DNA from: Lineus longissimus
Taxonomy: Eukaryota > Nemertea > Pilidiophora > Heteronemertea > Lineidae
Length of the DNA: 64,000 bases
Assembly: GCF_910592395.1 (NCBI RefSeq)
Contig: NC_088317.1
Coordinates: 14,572,001-14,636,000 of the forward strand
Direction of reading: 5' to 3'
Below, piece after piece: positions 48,121 to 59,342 of this stretch. The translations under genes were made by a program, and so were the position numbers. The notes beneath the pieces are model-generated. The model was not told the DNA's origin, ran no database searches, and was given only the letters and a program-made list of their open reading frames with translations. Positions within the stretch are counted from its first letter, which is position 1, and every line of letters starts with the position of its first letter.

Positions 48121-48402
48121 GAGGGTTTTTATTTCCCTAAAAAAACTCAACGGGGTAAATATATAATTAAATGTTGGCTGAAAAAAACCCTTAAAGTTCT
48201 TTCAAGTCCTAAAACGTTTTTTTCTCGAGAGTATGTTGTTTCTCGGCTGGTAGCTTGAATTCAAAGAAACAATGAGCGAAACTTAAAGGATTGTTAAACA
48301 AGATGTAAGCTTCAAATGATTATAATGCTGTACGTTTTCGGAAACCTTGTGACAATTGGGACGAAGGTAAAATGGTAATACACCATTGGATAATCCATAC
48401 AT

Positions 48403-49410
48403 TTACACTGAATTAAACACCTCAAGATATCTATAGACTTCCTCGCTCCTTTCTTCATCAATTTTTCTGACATCAGAAGCTGCAGGTAAAATAAAATCTC
48501 CATTCCCTGTCATTAAAATTGCTTCATCTTTACTTTTCTTATTACTGAGCGAGATGGGACTTTTGAATATAACATTAATTTTCCGATAAAATTTCTTTAC
48601 ACGCGCGATTATTCCTTCTGATGGGAAACAGAGAATTTGGAATAAGCTGAAATTGTTCATCATGCCATTGTGATGAAAGAAAACCAAAAACATATTTCTA
48701 AGTTTATAGAGGGCGCTGTGCATTTTACCCACCCCCGATGTATAATATGCTGTACGCGTCAACTTCGCCTGCCACTTGGCTGATTTCCCCTTCCCCTTGT
48801 GGTAAATCGTAACGGTTACACAACCAGTATATCTCCTGTTAACGGCAATTATTCTCCCGTCTAAAGTGATGAAAATAAATGGAGTCTTTAGCTCTGGAAA
48901 GGCAGATCCATTTGAAAGCATTCCTGTTCCATTACTCCATGTTAACGTGTACAACGTGAATGATAATGTTAGTTTCGAAATGAGACACCTAATAATTATG
49001 CCATTATGAAAACAGCTAGGATCATTGTGTGCTCTACAACGGTAACATGGATTGCCTTTCGAAATTATAATTTGGCCGAATAGTTTTCCGCTTGATGCGA
49101 AGAGAAACTTGTAAGCATAGACCTTGGGGTGGCCCCTCGGACCAACATGGGCCAGAAGTAACAATTTCATGTCATATATCACGTTAAAAATTCCGACATG
49201 TTCACTTAAAGCTGAAGTATTTTTCACAAGAAGATAGTCCCCTGTTTCCACTAATCTGTTGTAAACAAGTACGGATTTCAGTGTTACAAACGAATCGTCA
49301 TGAAATGTGTGAATAAATACAATAGAACTCGTCTCATGGTCGTATAAATACGAAAACTTACTGCCGAACTCCAATATTGCGGAAGCTGGTGGTTTAAACA
49401 ATATTTTCAT
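48403..49410 (-). CDS. Gene A, U6 copy: last coding exon, 335 residues, most divergent
   Basis: Open from ATG to TAA. It combines blocks of both sequence types: GIFNVIYD and TAYYTS as in U1, TLSFTLYTL as in U4. Private changes include FHDDSFVTLKSV near residues 36-46, ASSGKLF near 105-111 and CRAHNDPSC within the metal-type motif, whose Cys and His residues all remain. The acceptor tract is interrupted by one A but keeps AG. Confidence 0.7.
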   Translation of the reverse strand: MKILFKPPASAILEFGSKFSYLYDHETSSIVFIHTFHDDSFVTLKSVLVYNRLVETGDYLLVKNTSALSEHVGIFNVIYDMKLLLLAHVGPRGHPKVYAYKFLFASSGKLFGQIIISKGNPCYRCRAHNDPSCFHNGIIIRCLISKLTLSFTLYTLTWSNGTGMLSNGSAFPELKTPFIFITLDGRIIAVNRRYTGCVTVTIYHKGKGKSAKWQAKLTRTAYYTSGVGKMHSALYKLRNMFLVFFHHNGMMNNFSLFQILCFPSEGIIARVKKFYRKINVIFKSPISLSNKKSKDEAILMTGNGDFILPAASDVRKIDEERSEEVYRYLEVFNSV

Positions 49411-49710
49411 AGAGCGTCTGTAGCTAATGTTTTTCGGTCTTGAATCCTAAAATGGAACAGACTGGCAATGTCACGCACACTCAGGTTACTCGAATATACT
49501 TAGTACTTGTCTTGTGGCTGCCACTGAGCCTGTTAAACGCGAAGCTGGAAGTAATACGGTAGTACATAAAACAGAACGGCAAGATATCTAGTAGACCTGG
49601 CTCAAAGCATTCCACCAGCAGTCATTATAATCGTCCAGGCCCCAAAAGCCGTATATGTTTCTTTAGTAGCATGTATCTTTGAACTCGAACGACAAGTAGG
49701 GGAACCAGCC

Positions 49711-49785
49711 AGTGACTCGGCCGGAAGTCGAAGCCACGAGCTCAAACATGCTGTCGACACGTAACACTGCACCACTGGGGCTCAG
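49711..49785 (-). mobile_element. tRNA-derived SINE head (U6 copy)
   Basis: Boxes A and B recognisable; the base after the A box differs from U1. A run of ten C follows at about 49827-49838, longer than in sister units. Confidence 0.42.
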
Positions 49786-50069
49786 TTTTGTTGTAACTTC
49801 ACTTAGCACGGAGTATTTTGTCCCGACCCCCCCCCCCCTTCCCCATCGAGTTACTGATTTTGAAGGCCTACGCCGTTCGTCAAATATTTAAAATGGAAAT
49901 TGAATTGCGTAAATGCGTACAGTGTACTTGATATAGTTTTCAACATTGCCGTTGTGTAGACAAATGTACAAATGCTGCAAATACCAAATTTCAACAAACT
50001 CGTATGCATCATAACAGTTACTGCTCTTTACGGCATTGTGTATCGGCGTAGTCTTCTAATGGTTATTAC

Positions 50070-50309
50070 CTGAAGTTGATGCATCTGATATCCCATCGAG
50101 GTCTTCACCTCCTCCTTCTCCATACACGTTCCCTTCTTTGAGCTGATTTGACAGATCATTTTTCTGTATCTTGGCAGTGAGTTCACGGTCGCACAACTGA
50201 TCGTCATCAAACAGAGGAAAAAACACTCGAAGAACGAATCCCGGTTATTATTTTGAAACAGTGGTTCAACTATTTCTCTGTCAATGATTAACCTTTTAAA
50301 ATGGAAATC
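50070..50309 (-). CDS. Gene A, U6 copy: PAN/apple-like exon
   Basis: Cysteines conserved; private changes include Asp for Asn in the I-I-N-R segment and Arg in P-R-Y-R-K. Donor CAG|GTAATA intact. Upstream, a frame ending M-F-T-I-V-A-E-E-V sits directly before an AG-TG|GTAAGG donor-like site in phase 0. Confidence 0.4.
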
Positions 50310-50820
50310 CTTAATTTGTTTCATTATTCTATTTTCTATTGAGGTTCTCAAACGTTATTTGAAAACGTAAACTAAAGTTCAGGTACACAGTATTGTAACT
50401 GCTCAATTTCAGACTTTTCACAGAACTACACACATTGTCCTTACCACTTCCTCTGCAACTATTGTGAACATAGGACTTGTCCTAAGTGTTGCCGTCGGGA
50501 TTTGAAACCATTTGGTGAACAAAGATAAGCGCTGCTGAATTTCATGAAATATGTATCCGTCATATCTCTCTGCTAGACAAACATTGCGCCAAATAGGAAA
50601 CAATTTCAATTTCAGTTTCAATTTATTCTGTATTGATACCATGTGGTTATTACAGAGGTGAATAAGCAAGATAAACAATGTACAGTATGAAATGTATGAA
50701 AATAAACATATAGATATAATTACAGAGATAAAAGGAGAATCATGTTTTAAACATGATACACCCAAGTGCATATACCAACTTAGAATCACACGCTGTATCA
50801 CCGAATGTCCAATCGTATTT

Positions 50821-51145
<325 letters not shown>

Positions 51146-51351
51146 AATCGTATTTATTGTAAGATTAGGTTTGGGGTAGCTACATCCTTGAGTGCATGCA
51201 ATTGTGGCAACGCATGTCGTAGTGTTTAGTCATAACATGAGACACTGCACTCGCACTCGTGGAACAGCGTCGTGTTATTTCATATTGAATGGATAACCCG
51301 CCTACTCTTGTAACAGGCCAAGTTGCTGTAAATCAAGAAGCACTGCTAATA

Positions 51352-51507
51352 CTGGATCCACTACCCAATAAGATGCTAAGCCCAACAATACCCGATTTCT
51401 AATACGGCCTCGATGGGTCGAGCCTAAACAACCGGGAATAATAGTAGGCCTTTCGCAGCCATAAAAGTGGTGGGATAGCTTGTTTTCGTTTCTTCCAATT
51501 GGTCTTT
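51352..51507. mobile_element. TA-flanked MITE (U6 copy), right half deleted
   Basis: The CTGGATCCACT left end and interior are present. Sequence jumps at about 51507 to the right flank (GTAGAATCTAATAAGCG), so the right inverted repeat is missing. Confidence 0.6.
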
Positions 51508-51509
51508 AG

Positions 51510-53173
51510 TAGAATCTAATAAGCGAATTAAAATTGTAGAAGGAGGCTGTCGGTTTTGACTCGACGAGGCATTTTTTATAACATCGATCTAGTACCTGAG
51601 AAATCCGTACGGGGCGCGTTACCAATAACTCTTCTAAAATGAAGGTAAAATATGTATCACATGATCGTAAATTTTTAAAAGATGAAAGTATGTATATAAA
51701 TGATGCGCAAACATAGACCAGAGGAAGAGCGAGAGTATTCTTGAACCTTATAGCAGTGACTATTTGGGTCATCGAAACTTCTTTGATTTATCAATGCTAG
51801 CTTATTCCAGTCTTAGGTTTTTACCGGGTCAAACAAAACTCCTCATATTTAAAAGAGGGTCCGATCCGTGAGGGAGCCCCTCTTCAAGGTGCGTGATCAC
51901 ACTAAGACCTATATAGCCTGGGGATCACTATCCTAAAATTATCAATTTGAGAACCAAATCTCCCCTTTCGTTTGCCCATTTCTGCAGGATCGCAATGAAT
52001 TGTGCACAACTGCATGTCGGTCGCTTTTCTCATTGGTGAAAACATCTTTTTATGCTGCAAATTTGGCCAAGTCGAAAAGCAATGGCTATTCTTTGACCTC
52101 ATGTCCAAATACTTATGCACTATCAAGTGGTTTACTCAATAGGGATCAGCAAATTTAATCATAGTAGCCATAAAGACGTGACAAGAAAAAGAGCTCATCT
52201 CGTCACTGTGCAACGCTGCACTGTGACTAACGAGTTCTTCCTCGAGCCGCGACAAGTGGCATGTCATCAAGTCGCCACACGGAGGCCTGAGTTAGAATAT
52301 GTAAAACCATGCGATTATAAAATAATCAAGATAGAAATTGTTGTATCTGGTATCAAACAAATAAAGGGAAGCATCGGGCTACATGTTAGACGAAATTAAA
52401 TGCAAAGCCATTTAGCAAATGTCGAGACAGTTAGAAAATATTTCATCAATTGTTCAACCTGAATTGTTCGCAACTTAACGGGGAATTCGCAATTGCTTCA
52501 TCAAAATTATTTTGACTAACGTATAGAGAATTAAACTGGCTACCAGATCTAGATGCGCCTCATTTAATATCGATAATATGATACTTTTTAAAGGTCCTCT
52601 TCCCACTTTTTTTAGGCCTTGTTGCTTTTCCAGCGCAAATCAGATCGGTGTTTTCGAGGAGAGGCTGACATGGACCTGTCGAGGTCATTTCTCAAGGAAA
52701 TTTATATCGGCATTAAAAGGAACACGAATTTGGCAGTTAATACCGGAACACCCCTGGTCTCCGTCCAGCACTGTAAGTATGACCAGTGAGCCTGCAGTTT
52801 GTCACATTTGCTAATTTTCTAGGTGAATCGTTAGCCTGGTTCAAATCTTAAACAACCATGCAGCGGATTCGGTGTCAAAGCAAGGTGATATTCATCCGCA
52901 TTGGAACTACGTCAAGGAGTTCCCTGATAACTTTGAAGCATCGTTTTGAGATGGGATTTCGTGTGGCAACCTACTGCAATTGCTACAGTATCCTGTAGCA
53001 GTACAATATTTACAAGATTATTGAAAGATTCTCCGTAAAGATTAATTTTATAATGTACTCGTACATCTGTACGTGAATGAATAAGATCCTAACTAGGAGT
53101 CCTTCTATACGATTTTTTACCTAGGAACTTCAAACTTCAAATACATGTACCTCTAGAGAAGTTTACATCCTAT
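51510..53173. other. Interval between MITE remnant and LTR element (U6)
   Basis: No gene recognised. It carries the plus-strand frame shared with U3 and U4 (52115-52399), covered by another frame on the minus strand. Confidence 0.5.
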
Positions 53174-53178
53174 ATGGC
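53174..53178. repeat. Left target-site duplication of the LTR element
   Basis: ATGGC, repeated at 59338-59342. The uninterrupted site in other units reads CCTATATGGCTCTAAAAG. Confidence 0.9.
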
Positions 53179-53822
53179 TGTTATAATCCAAACTCTATTG
53201 ACTATTTTACAATTCTATTCTACGGACTTTGTGTTACGTGAACTTAAATTTGTGTTACGTGCCGGGTAATACATACCGCGCGCAGGGAGCATAGGGGCAG
53301 ACTGATAAATAACACCGAGAAGGCCGCACGAGACTTTGGAAATAGGCAGAATGAAGGCAGAGTCCTCAAGTCCGAATGTTGAGTCCGAGCAAGCTGAAGG
53401 CAGGGGTGCCGCGACGTGAGAAAGCCGAACAAAAGTTCCATGAGGAGGCCGAACGGAAGCTGTGCTAACAGGGACGAATCGCTGGGTCACGAGACGAGCA
53501 CGGAGAGAAACGAACGTAAGATGCAACTTGTATGAATGATTCGAGGAATCACGAGGGGTCAAGTCTGTGTGCGTGCTGAGGTAATGCAATTCGAACTTAG
53601 TGAAACAATTGAAACCGTAAAGTCTGCTCCCATCGCGAGAACTTATGTCGACACGCGCCGCTACTCAGTTAAAGTCATTTACAATACCCGTATATATGTT
53701 ATTTTGCGAATTAAACTTGTATATTATATTTCCTTTGAAAACCTCGTTCAATTCCTTTATACACTGCATCGATCTAGTGCACAACGCGACAACCCACGGA
53801 ACTCGCCTTAGAGTTCGTAACA
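53179..53822 (+). repeat. 5' LTR
   Basis: 644 bp, begins TGTTA and ends TAACA, the usual TG...CA with a 5-bp inverted repeat. Confidence 0.95.
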
Positions 53823-53838
53823 TGGTACCAGAAGTAAA
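53823..53838 (+). promoter_or_regulatory. Primer-binding-like site
   Basis: TGGTACCAGAAG follows the 5' LTR directly, as a tRNA primer site would. It is close to complements of initiator Met or Leu tRNA 3' ends, but the match is imperfect, so the primer is not assigned. Confidence 0.55.
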
Positions 53839-53916
53839 AACTGTGCCAAAGATTCACTAAAGTGTGTGAAGATTGAACCAAGTGTTCTTTCTCTCTCGCC
53901 AATCTATATTTCCACT

Positions 53917-55240
53917 ATGGCAGAAGCTTTAAAAAAAAACTCCACAGAAAGACTTAAAGTCTTACTTACGCAACGTTCAATTAACCCAGAAGGTATGGAA
54001 CGAACCGAAATGTTGTCCACCCTCGCGCAGATCATTGAGCAAGAAGAAAACTTGTGAGGTAAACCGGTCATGGCTCAGGCAGAAGAGTCCAACGTTGGAC
54101 AAAAACTATCCGCTGACGCGCTGTTGAAATTAGAAATGGAGAAAATGCGCCTTGAATTCGAGCTAAAAAAGGCTGACTCTGAACGTCGCGAACGCGAACA
54201 GCGTGACCAGCTTGACCTCGAACGTGAAAAATACGAACGTGACGAACGTGACCGTTAAAGAGTTGAGATAAATAATCTCAATAACTGCGCCCTGCTACAT
54301 TATCGCCATCTATAATGGAATGGCCGAACCTGCAACTTTCGACTAAGAGGCAACATCGAAGGGTTGAAACTTTCATCGAAGGGTTACTTACAACGAAGCC
54401 CCGTAACAAACGTGCGCACGAACTAGAACTGAAGATGCTTCAAATTGAAGCTTCAGGGACAGGTCACGGGACTATAGTAAAACAGACACGAGACAACAAG
54501 CGGGGACCGATACACTACAAGTTCAAAGAAGGCGACGACGTTGAAATTTATCTGTTGACGTTTGAACGCCTTGCAAAAGCAAATAACTGGCCCGAAGACT
54601 CTTGGGCACCGCGGTTGGCTGCTTTGTTGACGGGACGTGCCCGTGACGCATACTCGCGGATGAACATTGACTTGATCGGCGAATACGAGGCTGTTCGCCG
54701 AGCTATATTGGAACGTTACGAATTAAACGGTGAACACTACCGTGACAAGTTTCGTAATACATACAAAAATGACGAAACGTACCATGAATGGTCCGTGAAA
54801 CTGGATAGTTTTCTAGAACGTTGGCTAGAATACTACGAAGTCGACACTTTCGACAAGCTCAAAGAGCGTATTGTCATGGAGCAAATGCTGAACAATACTC
54901 CTCCAGAGCTAAATGTTTGGTTACGTGACCGCGAGCCCGACAGCGTTGAAAACTTGACCAGATTGGCTTACTTGTATTACCAAACACGGGCCAAAAAACG
55001 CCCTGCTCGTGACAGTGGACGATATGACAAAAACAGACATGACCAGAAAACCGACAAGATTGAGGCAACTAATCCAGTAAATAAGTCCGACCCGGGGGTT
55101 GGTGCAGAACGGAAATCCGTGGGCTCAGACATTGGTACTAGGCATAATGACGGTTACTTCAAAGGAAGAACGGCATCCTCTAATTTGACTTGTCGGGATT
55201 GCGGGGGCAAAGGTCATTACGCAATAAATTGTACTGCTCA
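53917..55240 (+). pseudogene. gag: gag of the LTR element, with SCAN-like capsid segment and CCHC knuckle
   Basis: Remains of the structural polyprotein that packages element RNA. The first ATG (53917) opens a short helical segment (LKKNSTERLKVLL) that resembles a SAP domain. TGA at 54055 and TAA at 54256 interrupt the frame, with a charged coiled-coil-like stretch between them. After a frameshift the main frame starts at 54315. Counting from there, residues 143-225 match the SCAN domain layout: W170-L, ERIVMEQ at 184-190 and PPELNVWL at 196-203. The zinc knuckle C293-x2-C-x4-H-x4-C306 follows. Vertebrate SCAN domains are held to derive from the Gag of Gmr1-like elements, which fits the pol order here. 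Confidence 0.85.
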
Positions 55241-55659
55241 GAAGAAAACAGGTTTCTTGTGTATGAGTCCATCTAGGCCAGGTTATGGTGGTTGTGATCA
55301 GTTTGAAGTGAATGGGTATTTGAACAACCAACCTGTGACTTTCTTGATTGACACGGATTGTAATTTGTCATTGGTGAATGCAGAATTGGTACATTCCAAA
55401 GTTGATGGTTACAGGTCAACCAGCATCATGTTGGCTAACGGTAGTAAACAAGATGTGCCGTTAATCGAGGTGGAGTTGTCTGGTCCTGCTGGTTCCGGGA
55501 ATGTGTCGTTGGTGTCATGCCGAATTTGTCTGTAGACGTGCTGGCAGGTCATGATTTGGTCCATTTGCTATATGAGTCAACCAGCCATGAAATCAAACCC
55601 ATTGCTTTCAGTGTTACAACTAGGTCTAAAGCTGCTGAGGAAGAACAGCGAGAAGCTAA
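55241..55659 (+). pseudogene. Aspartic protease region of the LTR element, active site altered
   Basis: In frame with gag. The active-site triad that should read D-T-G is D-T-D (55350-55358), so the enzyme would be dead even without the frameshift. After the frame ends at TAG (55533-55535), a second frame carries the downstream V-L-A-G-H-D segment typical of retroelement proteases. Confidence 0.75.
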
Positions 55660-57060
55660 GTGATTGAGCAACAGGGCAGGCAACGACCTGAGATGAAGGA
55701 CGTTTTCGACCCCGTAGAACCTCGTACTTCAGTATGTGACATGGTCGACTCGGATAGCGAGAATAGAGAGGTTCCGTCTTTACCTCCTGTTGTTGACATA
55801 GACAAAGATATTGATACTTCTACTCTTTGCTCTGTTAGTTCTGAACACCTTGACAAATTGCAAAAGTCAGATCCTACTTTGCCTAAGGTTTTGGGGAAGG
55901 CCCATCAAAACACTAAATACGCAAAAGGAGGTTACCAGTTCAAGGATAAATTGCTATTTCGTCGGGTAATAGATGACGCAACCGGCCGCACAATTGATCA
56001 GTTAATTGTTCCACAGTCCATGCGGGAAAAGGTCCTTGATACTGCGCATTCAATTCCTATAGCGGGTCACCTGGGCATGGGAAAGACTCGTTAGCGTCTA
56101 TTGATGCATTTATATTGGCCTGGTTTGTATGGTGCTGTTAGAGACTACTGTGGGTCGTGTCCTGAGTGTCAGAAAACGTGTCGTTTGATGACTAGTGACA
56201 GAGCGAAACTGATTAGGGTTCCGATCATTGAAAAACCTTTCAGTAAGATTGCCATTGATATTTTTGGCCCATTGTCCCGAACAAAATCTGGTAAAAGGTA
56301 TATACTCACGGTGTGTGATTACGCCACATGGTATCTAGAGGCTTATGCTTTCCGAGATGCAACTGCAGAGACAGTTGCGGAGTCACTGATTGATTTGTTT
56401 TCAAAGGTTGGTATCCCGGATTGAATAGTTTCGGATCAGAGTACAAATTTCTTGTCCAACTTGGTTTCACAGTTATGTAGTAAGTTACATATCAAGAAGA
56501 TGACATGTTCTCCGTACCACCAACAGATTAATGGTCTTGTGGAAAGATTTCATGGCTGTCTTAAGCTAATGCTTCAAAAGTTTGCCGGTGATAATCCTAA
56601 AGAATGGGATAAAATGCTGCCTTATTTGTTGTTTACACACCGAGAGGTTCCAGAGGCTAGTTTAGGTTTTAGCCCATTCGAGTTATTGTAAGGGTACCAG
56701 GTTCGTGGGCCATTGCCACTCTTGAAGGAATCGTGGGCTGATGAATGTTCTAGTGATCAAAATGTTGTTGAATATGTTCTAGATATAAGGCAAAGACTTC
56801 AGGAAATGACTGAGTTGGTTCGGGAAAATCTTGAGAAACACAAGATAAGATGAAAACGTGGTATGATGCTCACGCTCGTGACAGAGAGTTGAAGGTTGAG
56901 TCTGAGGTTCTGTTGTTGCTTCCAACTACTACTAACAAACTCACTGTAAAATGGCAAGGGCCGTTTAAGGTGACTAGGAAAGTGAGTGACGTTGATTACG
57001 AAATCTATGTCGGTACTTCTCGCAAGAAGCTGAGGGTGTATCATGTTAACTTACTCAAGC
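55660..57060 (+). pseudogene. Integrase of the LTR element
   Basis: The HHCC zinc finger is spread over 56040-56180 (two His, then CPEC) and broken by TAG at 56092-56094. The catalytic core shows the first Asp in IAIDIFGP, the second in VSDQ and the Glu in GLVERF, so the D,D-35-E triad is present. TGA at 56422-56424 and TAA at 56689-56691 interrupt the same frame, and a frameshift lies near 56840. The C-terminal part contains VKWQGPFKV (GPY/F module) followed by YHVNLLK. Coding then runs on into the reverse transcriptase. Confidence 0.88.
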
Positions 57061-58550
57061 AGTTGAAGTCTAGGGAAAATGTCGCATTTTTTAGTAAGGA
57101 AGAATCTGGTGATATTCCACAGGCGACACCTGGTGGGGATGGCGAAACTCAAACTTGGCGTGATGTTCAAATTTCTTCGTCGCTTGATCCTGATCAGCAG
57201 CGTCGCATCAAGGCGTTGTTAAAAGAATTTTCGGATATCTTCTCTGAAAAACCCGGTCGAACACAACTGATTCAACACCACATCAAAACGTTTTATGACA
57301 GACCTGTGCGTCAACGTGGGTATCGATTGCCACAATCCTTAAAGCGCAAGGTAAAAATGCATATAGCTGAATTGCTCGAAATGGGTAACATTCAACATTG
57401 TGTCAGTGCGTACACCTACGCCGCTGGTAGTCGTCCCAAAAAAATGCGGCGACATCAGACTATGTGTAAATTACAAAAAACTCAACGAAGTGTCTGAATT
57501 TGACCTCTTTCCAGTTCCCCGTGTGCACGAGTTGTTAGAGAAAGTTGGCAATTCAAAGTACTTGACTACGCTAGACGCGACAAAAGGCTACTGGCAAATA
57601 CCTTTGGCCGAAAGTTCCAAGCTTAAAAGTTGCTTCACTTGCGAATTTGGGATATATTGCTTTAATGTCATGCCTTTCGGTCTTCATTCTAGTGGCGCTA
57701 CCTACATGAGACTCATGCAGGAACTCCTTAGTGACTTAGACTATGCTGAGGCGTACATTGATGACATCATCATATTCAGCGAAACGTTCGAAGACCACAT
57801 GAGAGATTTGCGTGAAGTATTCACTCGAATCAGGCGCGTGAAACTTACGCTAAAACCTGCAAATGCGTTGTAGGTAATGCTGCCTTAGATTACTTAGGTT
57901 TCGTGGTGGGTAGTGGTTCGCTGCAACCAGTGGAGGCGAAGGTTCTTACGATTAAGAATTTTCCACAACCTGAGACTAAGAAACAAGTCCGATCGTTCAT
58001 AGGCTAGGTTTCTTACTACAACCGTTTCATCCCAAACTATTCCGAAATCGCCGCGCCTATCACGGATTTGACAAAGAAGGGGCAGCCCGATCGCATCCGT
58101 TGGACCGAAACTTGTGAGCGTGCATTCATGAGACTGAAGAAAATAATGTCAGATTCCCCAGTCTTAAAATCGCCAGACTATGACAGTGACTTATTTCTTC
58201 AAGTGGACGCAAGTGACCGCGGAATTGGCGCAATTCTGTATTCAATTAGATAACGATGGCCTTGAGCATCCAGTTGTGTACGCAAGTCGGAAAATGTTAC
58301 AGCGCGAGCAAAATTACGCCCCAATTGAAAAAGAGTGCCTTGGGCTTGTCTCGGCCGTTGATCATTTTGCCATTTCTTATACGGCAGACATTTCATTGTT
58401 GAGGTCGATGCCAACCCTCTGGTTTGGTTGAACAGTTGCCAGGACAAGAATATAAAATTGTTAAGATGGTCGCTAAGATTACAAGAATATTCAATGACAA
58501 TTGTGCACAAATCTGGGAAACATCATGTAAATGTGGACAGTTTATCAAGG
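57061..58550 (+). pseudogene. Reverse transcriptase and RNase H of the LTR element
   Basis: The N-terminal part (FSDIFSEKPG, then YRLPQSLK) is in the frame that follows integrase. A frameshift at about 57420 moves to the frame with motif A (TTLDATKGYWQ), VMPFGL and the catalytic YIDD at 57754-57765. A further shift near 57870 and a TAG near 58005 precede RNase H, which has Asp in QVDASDRG, SRKM and Glu in IEKECLGLV. Its end, around 58500-58550, lies in yet another frame. No envelope gene or chromodomain follows. Confidence 0.9.
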
Positions 58551-58692
58551 ATGTGAATTTTAGTAATAGAGACGTTAAAAAAACTGCTGGTAACGTAGAG
58601 CATACGTCTATTGTGAACACTGAGATGCGTTCGAATTATTCTCCTTGCTAAAAAAAATCATGCAACGATTGTTTTTATCCCCGCCTCCGGTG
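58551..58692 (+). other. Short non-coding stretch before the 3' LTR
   Basis: 142 bp. The bases just before the LTR (CCGCCTCCGGTG) are pyrimidine-rich, so the expected purine-rich plus-strand primer is not seen. Confidence 0.6.
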
Positions 58693-59337
58693 TGTTATAA
58701 TCCAAACTCTATTGACTATTTTACAATTCTATTCTACGGACTTTGTGTTACGTGAACTTTAATTTGTGTTACGTGTCGGGTAATACATACCGCGCGCAGG
58801 GAGCATAGGGGCAGACTGATAAATAACGCCGAGAAGGCCGCACGAGACTTTGGAAAGTAGGCAGAATGAAGGTGGAGTCCTGAAGTCCGAATGTTGAGTC
58901 CGAGCAAGCTGAAGGCAGGGGTGCCGCGACGTGAGAAAGCCGAACAAAAGCTCCATGAGGAGGCCGAACGGAAGCTGTGCTAACAGGGACGAATCGCTGG
59001 GTCACGAGACGAGCACGGAGAGAAACGAACGTAAGATACAACTTGTATGAATGATTCGAGGAATCACGAGGCGTCAAGTCTGTGTGCGTGCTGAGGTAAT
59101 GCAATTCGAACTTAGTGAAACAATTGAAGCCGTAAAGTCTGCTCCCATCGCGAGAACTTATGTCGACACGCGCCGCTACTCAGTTAAAGTCATTTACAAT
59201 ACCCGTATATATGTTATGTTGTGAACTAAACTTGTATATTATATTTCCTTTGAAAATCTCGTTCAATTCTTTTATACACTGCATCGAACTAGTGCACAAC
59301 GCGACAACCCACGGAACTCGCCTTAGAGTTCGTAACA
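58693..59337 (+). repeat. 3' LTR
   Basis: 645 bp, same TGTTA and TAACA ends. Differences from the 5' LTR are scattered, which fits an aged insertion; there is no sign of recombination. Confidence 0.95.
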
Positions 59338-59342
59338 ATGGC

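Larger units (their letters stand above)
53179..59337 (+). mobile_element. Ty3/gypsy LTR retrotransposon of Gmr1 type, complete but decayed
   Basis: 6159 bp with two LTRs, a primer-binding-like site, and gag, protease, integrase, reverse transcriptase and RNase H remnants in that order. Integrase lying before reverse transcriptase is the copia order, yet the reverse transcriptase (YIDD) and the GPF motif behind integrase are gypsy-like. This combination defines the Gmr1-like group. Multiple stops and frameshifts make it non-functional. By hand the LTRs differ at about 17 positions and one indel over 645 bp (about 2.6 percent). No obvious polypurine tract precedes the 3' LTR. Confidence 0.9.

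Noticed and set aside
53215-53589. Open frames on the minus strand inside the LTRs (also 58759-59104)
   Set aside because: They recur only because the LTR is duplicated and resemble no LTR-encoded protein.
58597-58692. Envelope gene or chromodomain after RNase H
   Set aside because: Only about 140 bp separate RNase H from the 3' LTR, with no coding signal.
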